Part shown: piece after piece, positions 16,606 through 25,716 of the stretch
Numbering within the stretch: the stretch's first letter is position 1
How the letters are laid out: the number at the start of each line of letters is the position of its first letter
Assembly: GCA_964506005.1 (NCBI GenBank)
Contig: CAZDLX010000005.1
Coordinates: 1 to 50,147, forward strand
Direction of reading: 5' to 3'
DNA length: 50,147 nt
DNA from: UBA3940 sp964506005
GTDB lineage: Bacteria; Chloroflexota; Anaerolineae; Aggregatilineales; UBA3940
Program-made: the position numbers and the translations under genes
Notes under the pieces: generated by a model
The model's input: only the letters and a program-made list of their open reading frames with translations
Database searches by the model: none
Told to the model about the DNA's origin: nothing

Positions 16606-17538
16606 ATGAGCAGGCAGGCTTACATGCTTGAACATGACGCGGGTGTCATCGCCCGCCAGCCCAACAAAGTGAATGCGTTCCTGCCCCGAATGAGCCGCAC
16701 CGGGCGGCGGGCGAGCCAGCGCTTTATGAGACTGCTCCTGCAGGCGCTCGAAGGCGTGCTGATCGCGCCGCTCGTGCCTCGCAGGCGGCTGCGCGAGGTT
16801 CTGCCGGATTTCACCCGGCGCGGTGTGCCGAACCGGATGCGCGTGGCGTACCTGTTCGAGCTGCTCGACCGGGTCATCCCGGGGCTGGCGAGGCGCTTGT
16901 CGGCGGCACTCTATAAGAAACACAGACTGCCGCTGCGGGGCTCCCGTCTGGAGCTGATCGGTTATGGCACCGGGGCCACCGTCTTTCTGCTGCGCGGCGG
17001 CCCCGAGAAACGAGTCCTGAAGATCTACCGCCGCTCGCTTGGCAGAAACCAGCGGGGACTGCTCGAAGTCGCGAATGCCTACCGCGCCAAGTACGAGCTG
17101 ATCCGGGACTGGTACGGCGAGCAGCACCCATTCGTGCTGCCGTCTGATTTCCTCATTGCGAACGGCCCGCTGCTGGGGCGGCCGGTGGCGCTGTGCCTGC
17201 AGGAGTACATCCCCGGCAAGAAGTCCGACTTCTTTTCCGATCACACAGACGAACAGCTTCTTCAGATGATGCGCGAGGACACCGCGCTGAGAGCGGAGTT
17301 CAAGCACTTTGTGGAGCGCACGAAGCAGATTTACGCGGAGCGCGGCATGTGTTTCGACTTTATTGGGCATGAGAATCTCGTGCTGCTGGAGGCACCTGCC
17401 GGGCACCGGCTGGCGATCATCGATACGGGGATCGTCGACGTGACGCAGGCGCGGGCAGCCCGCCCTGCCTGGATGGCGAAATTTGATGCCCTCATGGCCC
17501 GCATGTCCGGCCTGTACGAGCACGTGCAGAGTCTATGA
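16606..17538 (+). CDS. Protein-kinase-like fold protein
   Basis: 310 residues. A glycine-rich loop (GYGTGATVFLL, about 120-130), an ATP-lysine strand (RVLKIYR, about 136-142) and a catalytic-loop-like part (FIGHENLVLLE) precede IIDTGIVD, which corresponds to the DFG region. The HxD catalytic Asp is not obvious (GMCFDFIGHEN), so the catalytic state is uncertain. The N-terminal 115 residues are basic and unassigned. It could phosphorylate a sugar or lipid intermediate, as several kinase-like proteins in glycan clusters do. Start: ATG 16606 lies 4 bases after the previous stop; ATG 16624 is possible. Confidence 0.6.
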   Translation: MSRQAYMLEHDAGVIARQPNKVNAFLPRMSRTGRRASQRFMRLLLQALEGVLIAPLVPRRRLREVLPDFTRRGVPNRMRVAYLFELLDRVIPGLARRLSAALYKKHRLPLRGSRLELIGYGTGATVFLLRGGPEKRVLKIYRRSLGRNQRGLLEVANAYRAKYELIRDWYGEQHPFVLPSDFLIANGPLLGRPVALCLQEYIPGKKSDFFSDHTDEQLLQMMREDTALRAEFKHFVERTKQIYAERGMCFDFIGHENLVLLEAPAGHRLAIIDTGIVDVTQARAARPAWMAKFDALMARMSGLYEHVQSL

Positions 17539-17620
17539 GCAGGTAGAACAGGCTGCACAGCCAGAAAAGGAGCGGAGCGCGAGCGCCCCCACAGGCTGAG
17601 CCAATCGTGAGGAACGTGCG

Positions 17621-19201
17621 ATGAACCGAGATCGAGGAGCAAGACCTATCGAAGATAGCCGGGAAGGGCTGCGACAGATGATAACGATCCTCAAGATTGC
17701 GGGGATCGGTGTGCTGTTTATTGTGGCGACCGTTAGTGCAGTCAGGCTCATCTCGGCGGGGTTGTTCGGCGGGCCCGCCTCAACGGAGCCGGGGCTCACC
17801 GTCGCCTTCTTCGGCGACGCGGGGCTCGACGAGGACACCCGCGCCGTGCTGGAGCTGGTCAGGGCAGAGAACGCCGACCTCGTCGTCCAGCTCGGCGATT
17901 ACGACTACCAGAACAACCCGGAGGCGTACTTCGCGATGGTCGACGAAGTGCTGGGGCCGGACTTCCCCTTCATAGGCGTGATGGGCAACCACGACAAAGA
18001 CTCCTGGCCCGCAGGCTGCGGCAACGAACGGGGCTGTTATGCCGAGTATCTCGCCGAGCGCATGGAACGGCTCGGGTTTGAGTTGGACGACCCCGACCTG
18101 AACGACCAGATGTACTCGACCGAATTCGAGGGCCTCAGCCTCGCGCTCGTAGGCGAGGGGCGAGGCAACGACGACACCAACCTCGCCGACTACATCCGCA
18201 GCCAGTTCACGGGCGACGCGGCTATCTGGAAGATCTGTGCCTGGCACGAGAACCAGGAAGAGATGCAGGTCGGGGCAAAAGATGACCGGATGGGCTGGCG
18301 TGTCTACGAGACATGCCGGCAGTTCGGGGCCATCATCGCCACGGCGAACGAGCACAGCTACCACCGCACGCACACGCTGGTGAATTTCGAGCACCAGGTC
18401 CGCGACCCGTACTGGGCCAACCGCAGCAGCCTGCGCGTCGCGCCGGGTGCGAGCTTCGCCTTTGTCTCGGGGCTGGGGGGAGCCAGCGTACGTGACCAGT
18501 TACGCTGCCTGCCAACCGCCTACCCCTACGGCTGCTTCGGGGAGTGGGCCAGCGTCTACACGAACGATCAGGGGGCGACTCATGGCGCGCTGTTCATCGT
18601 CTTCAACGTCGATGGCGACCCGTACAAGGCGCGCGGCTACTTCAAGAACATCAACGGCGAGGTGGTCGACAGCTTCACGATTACGGCGAGCAAGGACATT
18701 CTCGCGACGACTGCCGTGGTACGGCCTGTCGTGGCTGACGCATCCGTCAGCGCATCCGACCCGACCGTTAACTACGGCAGTGATCATGCCTTAGAGGTGG
18801 ACGGCCAGCCGGACAAGATCAGCTACCTGCGCTTTGACCTGACGGGCATCAACCCCGCGAGCATTTCGTGGGCATCGCTGCGGCTGTTCGTGACGAACCG
18901 CTCGGACGACGAGCAGATCGTGAGACTCGCCGAGGCTACCGACTGGGACGAGGCGACAGTGACCTTCGATACCCGGCCTGGCACCACCGAGCCCGGCTCG
19001 GCGATACGCGGCGGGAGATCCAACACGTGGGTCGAGGTCAACGTGACGCGGGCGGTCCAGCAGGCGCAGGGCGGCACAGTCACACTTGCCATCGAGTCGG
19101 AGTTTGGCGACGGCATCGACTACGCCTCTCGCGAGGCGCCGGAGGGCGCCGCCTACCTGCTGCTGGTGGTGCCTACAGGCACCACAGGGGCGGGCCAGTA
19201 G
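17621..19201 (+). CDS. Membrane-anchored metallophosphoesterase with C-terminal DNRLRE domain
   Basis: 526 residues. A short basic N-terminus and one membrane helix (about 22-47) make it a secreted or anchored protein. The calcineurin-like domain shows FFGDAG (about 63-68), LGDYDYQ, GNHD and ANEHSYHRTH, the metal ligands of the family. The C-terminal part (about 360-520) begins VADASVSASDPTVNYG and contains YLRFDL and ATDWDEATVTFDT. This is the DNRLRE beta-sandwich often found on secreted bacterial enzymes. It probably removes phosphate or cleaves phosphodiesters outside the cell, possibly on the polymer itself (inference). Ribosome-binding site options support the ATG at 17621 or 17678; the helix is kept in both cases. 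Confidence 0.82.
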   Translation: MNRDRGARPIEDSREGLRQMITILKIAGIGVLFIVATVSAVRLISAGLFGGPASTEPGLTVAFFGDAGLDEDTRAVLELVRAENADLVVQLGDYDYQNNPEAYFAMVDEVLGPDFPFIGVMGNHDKDSWPAGCGNERGCYAEYLAERMERLGFELDDPDLNDQMYSTEFEGLSLALVGEGRGNDDTNLADYIRSQFTGDAAIWKICAWHENQEEMQVGAKDDRMGWRVYETCRQFGAIIATANEHSYHRTHTLVNFEHQVRDPYWANRSSLRVAPGASFAFVSGLGGASVRDQLRCLPTAYPYGCFGEWASVYTNDQGATHGALFIVFNVDGDPYKARGYFKNINGEVVDSFTITASKDILATTAVVRPVVADASVSASDPTVNYGSDHALEVDGQPDKISYLRFDLTGINPASISWASLRLFVTNRSDDEQIVRLAEATDWDEATVTFDTRPGTTEPGSAIRGGRSNTWVEVNVTRAVQQAQGGTVTLAIESEFGDGIDYASREAPEGAAYLLLVVPTGTTGAGQ

Positions 19202-19233
19202 GAATCTCAACGGTAGGGCGTAAGGGTTATGTC

Positions 19234-20643
19234 ATGACAGTGTTCCAGCCAGTATCCACTCCATCCACCGCGCGAGCCGCTGCGGCACCTCGCCGCGGCA
19301 TGCGGTGGCTGCACGCCGACCTCGCCACGTACCTGGTTGTGTTTATCATCTACAGCAACGCCGCCGTCATCGCTGTGAGGTTCCACGGCGTGCCGTTCAT
19401 CGTCGCGGCAGGTATCCCCCTGCTGCTCGGCGTGCCGCTGCTGTATTACCTGCTGCAGCGGCGTCAGGAGCTGGTTATCACGCCGGTGACGCTGCTGGCG
19501 CTCGCATTCCTGCTCGTCGAGCTGCTCGGGACGCTGTTCTCGAAATACGTGGATGTCGCCGCCCAGAACGTGCTGACCTTTGCCAGCGAAGGGCTTGCCA
19601 TCTACCTGCTGCTCACTAACGTCATTCGCCACCCGCGCACGCTGCGCGGCGTGCTGTGGGCGGTGCTGCTCGCCGGCATCTTGATGGCCACGTTCCCCAT
19701 CATCCAGTACGCGACGGGCACCTACGACAGCAACTATGGCGGTTTCGCTCAGGCCGACGGAGCAGGCGTGACGACCGGGCAGGACCTCTTCGGCGACGTG
19801 AGACAGCTCCGGGTCGCGGGGGTGATCGGCGAGAAGAACTTCTACGCGCAGATGATGCTGATGGTCGTGCCCATCGGCGTGATGCAGGCTTCCGCCGAGA
19901 AATCGTGGGCGCTGCGCGCGCTGGCCCTGCTCAGCGCCGGGATGAGCGCCGCCGCCGTCGCGCTGACGTTCTCACGCGGGGCGGCGGTCGGCTTCGTCGT
20001 GATGCTGCTTGTGGCGGTGTTCATGCGGGCGGTGACGACCCGGCAGTTTGCCGTGATCGTGCTGGTCGCGGCGGTGCTGCTGGCCATGTTCCCGGTCTAC
20101 GCCAGCCGCGTGATGTCGGTGCTCAGCGTTACCACGTTCGTCAAGGATGACGCCGAGGTACAGGTTGACCGGGCGATTGAGGGCCGTCTCACGGAGATGG
20201 TCGTTGCCGCCCGGATCTTCGCCGACTACCCGTGGGTCGGCGTCGGGCCGGGAGTCTACAAGTACTATTCGCGCGCCTACAGTAACGAGGTGGGCCTGCT
20301 CCAGCTTACCGGCACCAGAGAGGCGCACTCGCTGTACCTGGCCCTGGCGGCAGACACCGGCCTGCCGGGCATTCTCGCCTTCCTGGCAATCGCCTTCACC
20401 GCCATCTTCGACCTGGGCCGGGTGCGAAGACAGTTCCGCAGTACCAACCGGGCCTACGCCAACATGAGCAGCGGGGTGCTGCTGGGCCTCGTCAGCTATC
20501 TGACGACCGGCATCTTCCTGCACATGGCCTATGAGCGCTACTTCTGGCTGATGCTGGGCATCGCCGTGGCGGCGGCCAATATTGCCCGCAACTGGCCGCC
20601 CGATCCCGTCTCTACACCGAGCACTGCAGAGGAAGTCAGATGA
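19234..20643 (+). CDS. O-antigen ligase/polymerase family membrane protein (Wzy-like, first copy)
   Basis: 469 residues from the ATG at 19234; longer in-frame extension upstream overlaps the phosphoesterase gene and is rejected. About 10-12 membrane helices surround a large extracytoplasmic loop. SRGAAVGF carries the conserved Arg. VGVGPGVYKYYSRAY and REAHSLYLALAADTGLPG form the typical Wzy_C loop with its conserved His. The family polymerises or ligates lipid-linked glycans on the outer face of the membrane. The stop overlaps the following glycosyltransferase start (ATGA), so they are coupled. A second, different member is at 40221. Confidence 0.87.
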   Translation: MTVFQPVSTPSTARAAAAPRRGMRWLHADLATYLVVFIIYSNAAVIAVRFHGVPFIVAAGIPLLLGVPLLYYLLQRRQELVITPVTLLALAFLLVELLGTLFSKYVDVAAQNVLTFASEGLAIYLLLTNVIRHPRTLRGVLWAVLLAGILMATFPIIQYATGTYDSNYGGFAQADGAGVTTGQDLFGDVRQLRVAGVIGEKNFYAQMMLMVVPIGVMQASAEKSWALRALALLSAGMSAAAVALTFSRGAAVGFVVMLLVAVFMRAVTTRQFAVIVLVAAVLLAMFPVYASRVMSVLSVTTFVKDDAEVQVDRAIEGRLTEMVVAARIFADYPWVGVGPGVYKYYSRAYSNEVGLLQLTGTREAHSLYLALAADTGLPGILAFLAIAFTAIFDLGRVRRQFRSTNRAYANMSSGVLLGLVSYLTTGIFLHMAYERYFWLMLGIAVAAANIARNWPPDPVSTPSTAEEVR

Positions 20644-22001
20644 TCGAAACGCCCGTTATTGAGGAGCAGCAGATCGCCGCGCCGGCAGTCGCCGCGCCGC
20701 GGCCCCCGACCCGTGTCGCCTATATCATGTCGCGGTTCCCGAAGCTAACCGAGACGTTCATCCTGTACGAGATGCTGGCCGTCGAGGAGCAGGGTGTGGA
20801 GGTGGAGCTTTACCCGCTGATGCGGGCGCGCAACACGTCGGTGCACCCCGAGGGGGCCTCGGTGCTGGCCAAGATCGTCGAGCGGCTCAGCAAGCCCACC
20901 GAGGAAGTCAAGATGCACCCGGAGGCCAGGCCGCTCGTCGAGCGGGCGCACTTCTACCCCTTCTTGTCGTGGGGGGTGCTGGGCGCGCAGCTTCACTTCC
21001 TGTTCCGCAGGCCGCTGCGGTACCTCAGCACGCTGTGGACGCTGATCCGCGCGAACTGGGGCAGCCCGAACTACCTGCTCGGCTCGCTGGCCATCTTCCC
21101 CAAGATGGCGTACACCGCCCGGCAGATGCAGCGGCACGGCATCACGCACGTGCACGCGCACTTCGCCAACCACCCCGCCGCTGCAGCCTACATCGTGCAC
21201 CGGCTGGCGGACATCCCCTACAGCTTCACGGCGCACGGGGCCGATCTGCAGGTTGACCAGCACATGCTGCGCGAGAAAGTGGAAGAGGCGGCGTTCGTGG
21301 TGAGCATCTCGCACTACAACCGGGAGCTCATCCTGGGCCACTGCGAGGATGCGGCGGACGAAAACGTGCTCGTCGTGCGCTGCGGTGTGGATACCCGCGT
21401 GTTCGAGCCGCGCGAAGCCCGGCAGGGGGGCGACGCCCCGTTCACCATCCTGTGCATCGGCACGATGTACGAGGTCAAGGGGCACACCTACCTCGTCGAG
21501 GCCTGCCGCCTGCTGAGAGAGCGTGGGGTGCCGTTCCAGTGCCAGTTCGTCGGCGATGGCCCCTTCCGCGAGAGCATCACCGCGCAGATCGAGGAAGCCG
21601 GGCTCGGCGGCCAGGTGCACCTGCTGGGGCAGAAGACCCGCGCCGAGGTTGCGGAGCTGCTGCGCCGCGCCGACGTGCTCGCCATGCCGAGCATCCCGAC
21701 GGACAGCGGGCGGCGTGAGGGCATCCCGGTCGTGCTGATGGAGGCGATGGCCAGCGGGCTGCCGGTCGTCGCGAGCGGCATCTCCGGCATCCCCGAGCTG
21801 GTCGAAGACGGGTCGAGCGGGTTGCTCGTCCCCCCGCGTGACCCGGCGGCACTGGCCGACGCCCTCCAGCGGCTGAGCGAAGACCCGGCGCTGCGCGAGC
21901 GGCTCGGCGAGCAGGCCCGCAGCCGGGTGCTGGACGAGTTTGACCAGCGCACGAACGCCGCGCGCCTGGCGGACCTGTTCAGCGGGGAGGTCGTATCATG
22001 A
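20640..22001 (+). CDS. GT4-family glycosyltransferase
   Basis: 453 residues with GT-B fold. The N-terminal half begins VAYIMSRFPKLTETFILYEM, typical of the WcaL/colanic-acid group of GT4 enzymes. The donor site has EGIPVVLMEAMASGLPVV (about 360-377), the E-x7-E motif. It would add a sugar to the lipid-linked repeat unit on the cytoplasmic face. Sugar specificity cannot be read. The gene overlaps both neighbours by 4 bases. Confidence 0.9.
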   Translation: MIETPVIEEQQIAAPAVAAPRPPTRVAYIMSRFPKLTETFILYEMLAVEEQGVEVELYPLMRARNTSVHPEGASVLAKIVERLSKPTEEVKMHPEARPLVERAHFYPFLSWGVLGAQLHFLFRRPLRYLSTLWTLIRANWGSPNYLLGSLAIFPKMAYTARQMQRHGITHVHAHFANHPAAAAYIVHRLADIPYSFTAHGADLQVDQHMLREKVEEAAFVVSISHYNRELILGHCEDAADENVLVVRCGVDTRVFEPREARQGGDAPFTILCIGTMYEVKGHTYLVEACRLLRERGVPFQCQFVGDGPFRESITAQIEEAGLGGQVHLLGQKTRAEVAELLRRADVLAMPSIPTDSGRREGIPVVLMEAMASGLPVVASGISGIPELVEDGSSGLLVPPRDPAALADALQRLSEDPALRERLGEQARSRVLDEFDQRTNAARLADLFSGEVVS

Positions 22002-23191
22002 GCCTCGCTGCGATTGCTTTCTGGGGGGCCATTGCGCTGCTGGTCTACATGTTTGCAGGTTTCCCGCTGCTCATCCTGCTGCGCGGGCTGCTGTTCGAGC
22101 GTCCCGTGCGCAGTGCGGACATCACGCCGAGCATCAGCATGATCATCGCGGCGCACAATGAGGGCGGCGTGATCGAAGCCAAGCTGGAAAACACCCTGGC
22201 GCTGGACTACCCCGCCGGGCAGCTTGAGGTGATCGTCGCCGCCGACGGCTGCACGGACACCACGCACGAGATCGTCGAGCGTTACGCGGCGCGCGGCGTG
22301 CGGCTGCTCACCCTGCCGCGCGGTGGCAAGATCCCGGCGCTGAACGCGGGCGCTGCCGCCGCCACCGGCGACATCCTGGTCTTTACCGATGCCAACAGCA
22401 TGTTCGCGCCCAATGCGCTGCGCGCGCTGGCCCGGCCCTTCGCCGACCCGCAGGTCGGAGGGGTCGCCGGGTCGCAGCGTTACCAGCCGGCAAGGCAGGC
22501 TGGCGTGAGCAGCGGCGGCGAGAAGCTGTACTGGAACTTTGACGAACTGCTCAAGGCCTACCAGAGCCGGGCGGGCAGCGTGACCTCCGCGACGGGAGCC
22601 ATCTACGCGCTGCGCCGCAGCCTGTACCAGCCGATCCCGACGACCGTCGGCGACGACTTCACCATCTCGACGGGCGTGGTCGAGCAGGGCTACCGGCTCG
22701 TCTTCGCCACCGACGCCGTGTCCTACGAGCCGGTCGAAGCCAAGAGCGCCGTCGAGTTCGGGCGCAAGCTGCGAATTATCAGCCAGGGGCTGCGCGGCAT
22801 CTGGCTGCGCCGGGCGCTGCTCAACCCGCTGCAGCACGGCTTCTACGCGCTGCAGCTCTTCTCGCACAAGCTGCTGCGACGGCTGATGTTTCTGCCGCTG
22901 CTGGTGCTGTTCGTCGCGAGCCCCCTCCTGTGGAATGAAGGCCTGCTCTACCGTGTGGCGGCGCTGACGCAGGCAGCGTTCTACGCGGCGGCGCTGCTCG
23001 GGCTGGCCCTCGAACGCGCGCCATCCGTCCGGTTGCACCTGCCGCGCCCGGTCGTTAAGATCCTGTCTATCCCCTACTTCTTCTGCGTCGTGTACGTGGC
23101 CTCGCTCATCGCCACCTGGAACACGCTGCGCGGGCACCGGGTCGACCGCTGGGAATCGCGGCGCGCCGGCGTCAGCGCGCGCGAGACGTGA
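21998..23191 (+). CDS. GT2-family membrane glycosyltransferase
   Basis: 397 residues. An N-terminal membrane helix precedes a GT-A catalytic domain with VIVAADGCTD, VFTDANSMF (TDAN in the DxD position) and GDDFTIS. LRIISQGLRGI corresponds to the (Q/R)xxRW-like region. Three or four membrane helices close the protein. This layout is shared with processive or membrane-bound GT2 enzymes such as hyaluronan/cellulose-synthase relatives, although many such proteins are not processive. It starts inside the stop of the GT4 gene. Confidence 0.88.
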   Translation: MSLAAIAFWGAIALLVYMFAGFPLLILLRGLLFERPVRSADITPSISMIIAAHNEGGVIEAKLENTLALDYPAGQLEVIVAADGCTDTTHEIVERYAARGVRLLTLPRGGKIPALNAGAAAATGDILVFTDANSMFAPNALRALARPFADPQVGGVAGSQRYQPARQAGVSSGGEKLYWNFDELLKAYQSRAGSVTSATGAIYALRRSLYQPIPTTVGDDFTISTGVVEQGYRLVFATDAVSYEPVEAKSAVEFGRKLRIISQGLRGIWLRRALLNPLQHGFYALQLFSHKLLRRLMFLPLLVLFVASPLLWNEGLLYRVAALTQAAFYAAALLGLALERAPSVRLHLPRPVVKILSIPYFFCVVYVASLIATWNTLRGHRVDRWESRRAGVSARET

Positions 23192-23249
23192 AGGAGGGGG
23201 CACACGCATCAGTGGGCGCCTGCGCCGCCGGAATGACCTAAGGCAAGCT

Positions 23250-24782
23250 GTGGATTTGACTGCTCGAACCCACACTGGCGAAACAACGAAGCGGCTCCTC
23301 CACGCGACCTCTGCGCGGGGAGCCCGCTTTGTGTGTTACGCAGTAATCCTGGCCTTCGTCCTGTTGCTGTCTACAGCCGGTAGCTCGCCCCGGCAGGATG
23401 GCCCGCAGATCTACTACCTCAGCACAGCAGGCGATGACGAGAACGAGGGCGCGTTTGATACGCCCTTCCGCACATTCGCACATGCCTTAGGGCAGCTTGC
23501 GCCCGGCGACGAGCTGCGTGTTTACCCCGGCACCTACGTCGAGCGGGTCCGCATCCAAGCACAGGGCACAGCCGATGCGCCGATCACCATCCGCACCGTC
23601 GAGGGGCGCGTGATCATCGAGCACCACGACACGCCGCTGCGCGTCACCGGCGCGCATCTGGTGCTGGAGGACTTCGAGATCACCGGCAGCGCGGATTACT
23701 GCGCCGATATCCAGGGCCAGGACGTCGTGGTGCGGCGGTTCTTCGTGCACAACTGCCACGACCACGGCATCCTGGTGCGCGGTCAGCAGGTGCGGGTCGA
23801 GAACTCGACGATCACCAACACCGTGCTGGAGAACGCGAACCAGCAGGCGGCGGGCGGCTGGGGCTCGGGGCTCAAGCTGATGGTCGGTGCAGAGGACGTC
23901 GTGCTGGCGGGCAACACGGTGTATGAGAACTGGGGCGAGGGCATCGCCGCTACCCGCGCCCGGCGAGTCCGCATCGAGCAGAACCGCCTCTACGACAACT
24001 TCTCTGTGAACCTCTACATCGACAACTCGTCGGAGGTCGTCGCCGAGCGCAACTTCATCACTTGCAGTGAGGGCTCGCCCTTTGCCCGGCCCGACAAACC
24101 CGCCAGCGGTATCGCGTTCGGCGAAGAGGTGTATGAGGACTGGGGAGCCCAGCTCAGCCACATCACGGTGGTAAACAACATCGTCGCGTACTGCGGGTAC
24201 GGCATTGCTAACTACCACAGCGAGGTCGGCGGGGGCCTGCGGCACGCGCTCATCGCGCACAACACCCTGTGGGGCGGCAAGGCCACCGCGCTGAGCATGC
24301 TGCACGACCCGGCGCTCGAAGACGTGCTGATTGCCAACAACATCGTTCATCAGCCTCAAGGGCAGGTCGCCTGGCTGGAAGACCCGGCCGGCTTCACGCT
24401 GACACACAATTTCTGGGTCGGAGAGAAGCCCCCCGCCTGGCGGGAGATCGTCGGCGAGAACGACCTCTGGGGTGATGTGCAGTTTGAGACAGCGCCCGGC
24501 ATGACGCCGGAGACGTTCCGCCTGGGGCCCAACTCGCGGGCCATCGACTCCGCGCTGCCCCTCGCGGGGACCGCCCACGACTTCGAGGGGAATCTCCGCC
24601 AGACGGAAGAGAACCCCCTGCCAGATATGGGCGCAATCGAGGCGCCGGTGACGCAGCCCGCCGTCGCAGGGAAGCCACCATTCATCTGCCGGGTGCTCCC
24701 GTTCCTGCCTCTGTGCCGCATGTCATCGGAAGGCGGCCTGACTCCGGCAGCGGCGGGACTCGTTAGCCAGTCTGCGCGATAA
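23250..24782 (+). CDS. Secreted right-handed beta-helix protein
   Basis: 510 residues from a GTG preceded by AAGG. A basic N-terminus and one hydrophobic segment (about 28-44) indicate export. The rest is a right-handed parallel beta-helix. It opens with YYLSTAGDDENEGAFDTPFR and continues with about ten imperfect coils of the type V-x-NN-x-V, for example VLAGNTVYENW, RIEQNRLYDN and VVNNIVAYCGYGIAN. Such proteins are often polysaccharide lyases, hydrolases or epimerases. I cannot identify catalytic residues, so activity is open. It ends the first plus-strand operon and overlaps the convergent methyltransferase by 20 bases. Confidence 0.8.
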   Translation: MDLTARTHTGETTKRLLHATSARGARFVCYAVILAFVLLLSTAGSSPRQDGPQIYYLSTAGDDENEGAFDTPFRTFAHALGQLAPGDELRVYPGTYVERVRIQAQGTADAPITIRTVEGRVIIEHHDTPLRVTGAHLVLEDFEITGSADYCADIQGQDVVVRRFFVHNCHDHGILVRGQQVRVENSTITNTVLENANQQAAGGWGSGLKLMVGAEDVVLAGNTVYENWGEGIAATRARRVRIEQNRLYDNFSVNLYIDNSSEVVAERNFITCSEGSPFARPDKPASGIAFGEEVYEDWGAQLSHITVVNNIVAYCGYGIANYHSEVGGGLRHALIAHNTLWGGKATALSMLHDPALEDVLIANNIVHQPQGQVAWLEDPAGFTLTHNFWVGEKPPAWREIVGENDLWGDVQFETAPGMTPETFRLGPNSRAIDSALPLAGTAHDFEGNLRQTEENPLPDMGAIEAPVTQPAVAGKPPFICRVLPFLPLCRMSSEGGLTPAAAGLVSQSAR

Positions 24783-25602
24783 CCCCGATCCACTCGCCGT
24801 CCGCGCTGAAAGGAGCCCCTGCCAGGTCGCCCCACACACTGCTCACAGTGAAACCGCCAGCCTCTAACTCCGCGGTAATCGCCTCGCGGGTGTAGTCCTG
24901 GAACCAGTTGCGGTATACGGAGACAGTATCGTCGGCTTCGATCACGATCGCCTGGTCGAGATAGATGGCCTGCTCGGGGTAGTCGAAGCCGTCCTCCAGG
25001 ACGAGGTGCAGGCCTGGTTTCCAGAAGCCGCCATCCGCAACGTACCACCCGTTCGTACTGCCGTACCTCCGGCGGTGTGCAGGCGTCGTCACGTCCAGGA
25101 CGAAGTACCCGCCCGGTTTCAGCGCCCGGCGCACGTTGCCGAGCAGCCGGCTCCGCTGCTCAGGCGAGAGCGGGCAGAAGTCCCCGTAGATGAGCAGTGC
25201 GACATCATACTGCCCCGCGTCGTCAAGCTCCAGGTAGTTCTGGTAACGATACGTGATTTCGAGGCCCTGCTGGCGCGCCGCCTCGACGGCGTAGTCAATC
25301 GAGCGCCGGGAGTAGTCCACGCCCGTGACGCACATACCGCGCCGGGCGAATCGCATCGCATACAGCCCCGGCCCGCAGCCCAGGTCGAGCACCGCATCGC
25401 CGGGCTGCAGACCGAGGGCTTCGACGAGCCAGCCCACCGAGCGCTCAATAATCTCCGGGCGGCGGCTGGCGAGGTCGTGGTCCGGGTTCAGGTGGGCGGC
25501 GAGCATCTGCTCCGAGATGTGCGGATCGTCCCAGAAGAGCGGCTCGCCCGGCGTGAACGGCGCGGGCTTCTCTCGCAGATGGCGTACTTCCTTAAGGTTC
25601 AT
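24763..25602 (-). CDS. Class I SAM-dependent methyltransferase (second)
   Basis: 279 residues from the ATG at 25602, chosen because GGAAAG precedes it and because the longer frame adds a non-conserved basic tail. Motif I is VLDLGCGPGLYAMRFA. GVDYSRRSIDYA and YDVALLIYGDF give the later SAM motifs. RALKPGGYFVLDVTTP is a clear post-motif. It is last in the minus-strand operon behind the membrane-fusion lipoprotein. O-methylation of a sugar is plausible in this setting but is not shown. Confidence 0.85.
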   Translation of the reverse strand: MNLKEVRHLREKPAPFTPGEPLFWDDPHISEQMLAAHLNPDHDLASRRPEIIERSVGWLVEALGLQPGDAVLDLGCGPGLYAMRFARRGMCVTGVDYSRRSIDYAVEAARQQGLEITYRYQNYLELDDAGQYDVALLIYGDFCPLSPEQRSRLLGNVRRALKPGGYFVLDVTTPAHRRRYGSTNGWYVADGGFWKPGLHLVLEDGFDYPEQAIYLDQAIVIEADDTVSVYRNWFQDYTREAITAELEAGGFTVSSVWGDLAGAPFSADGEWIGVIAQTG

Positions 25603-25716
25603 CCGCTGTCTTTCCGATTTAATGGGTAAGATCGCCAGCATACGCCCTGATGCGACAAAAGAAAAGCGCGACACCAACATGCGGTTTCGCGCCAGGGCTT
25701 GCCTCCGGGGCAAAGG

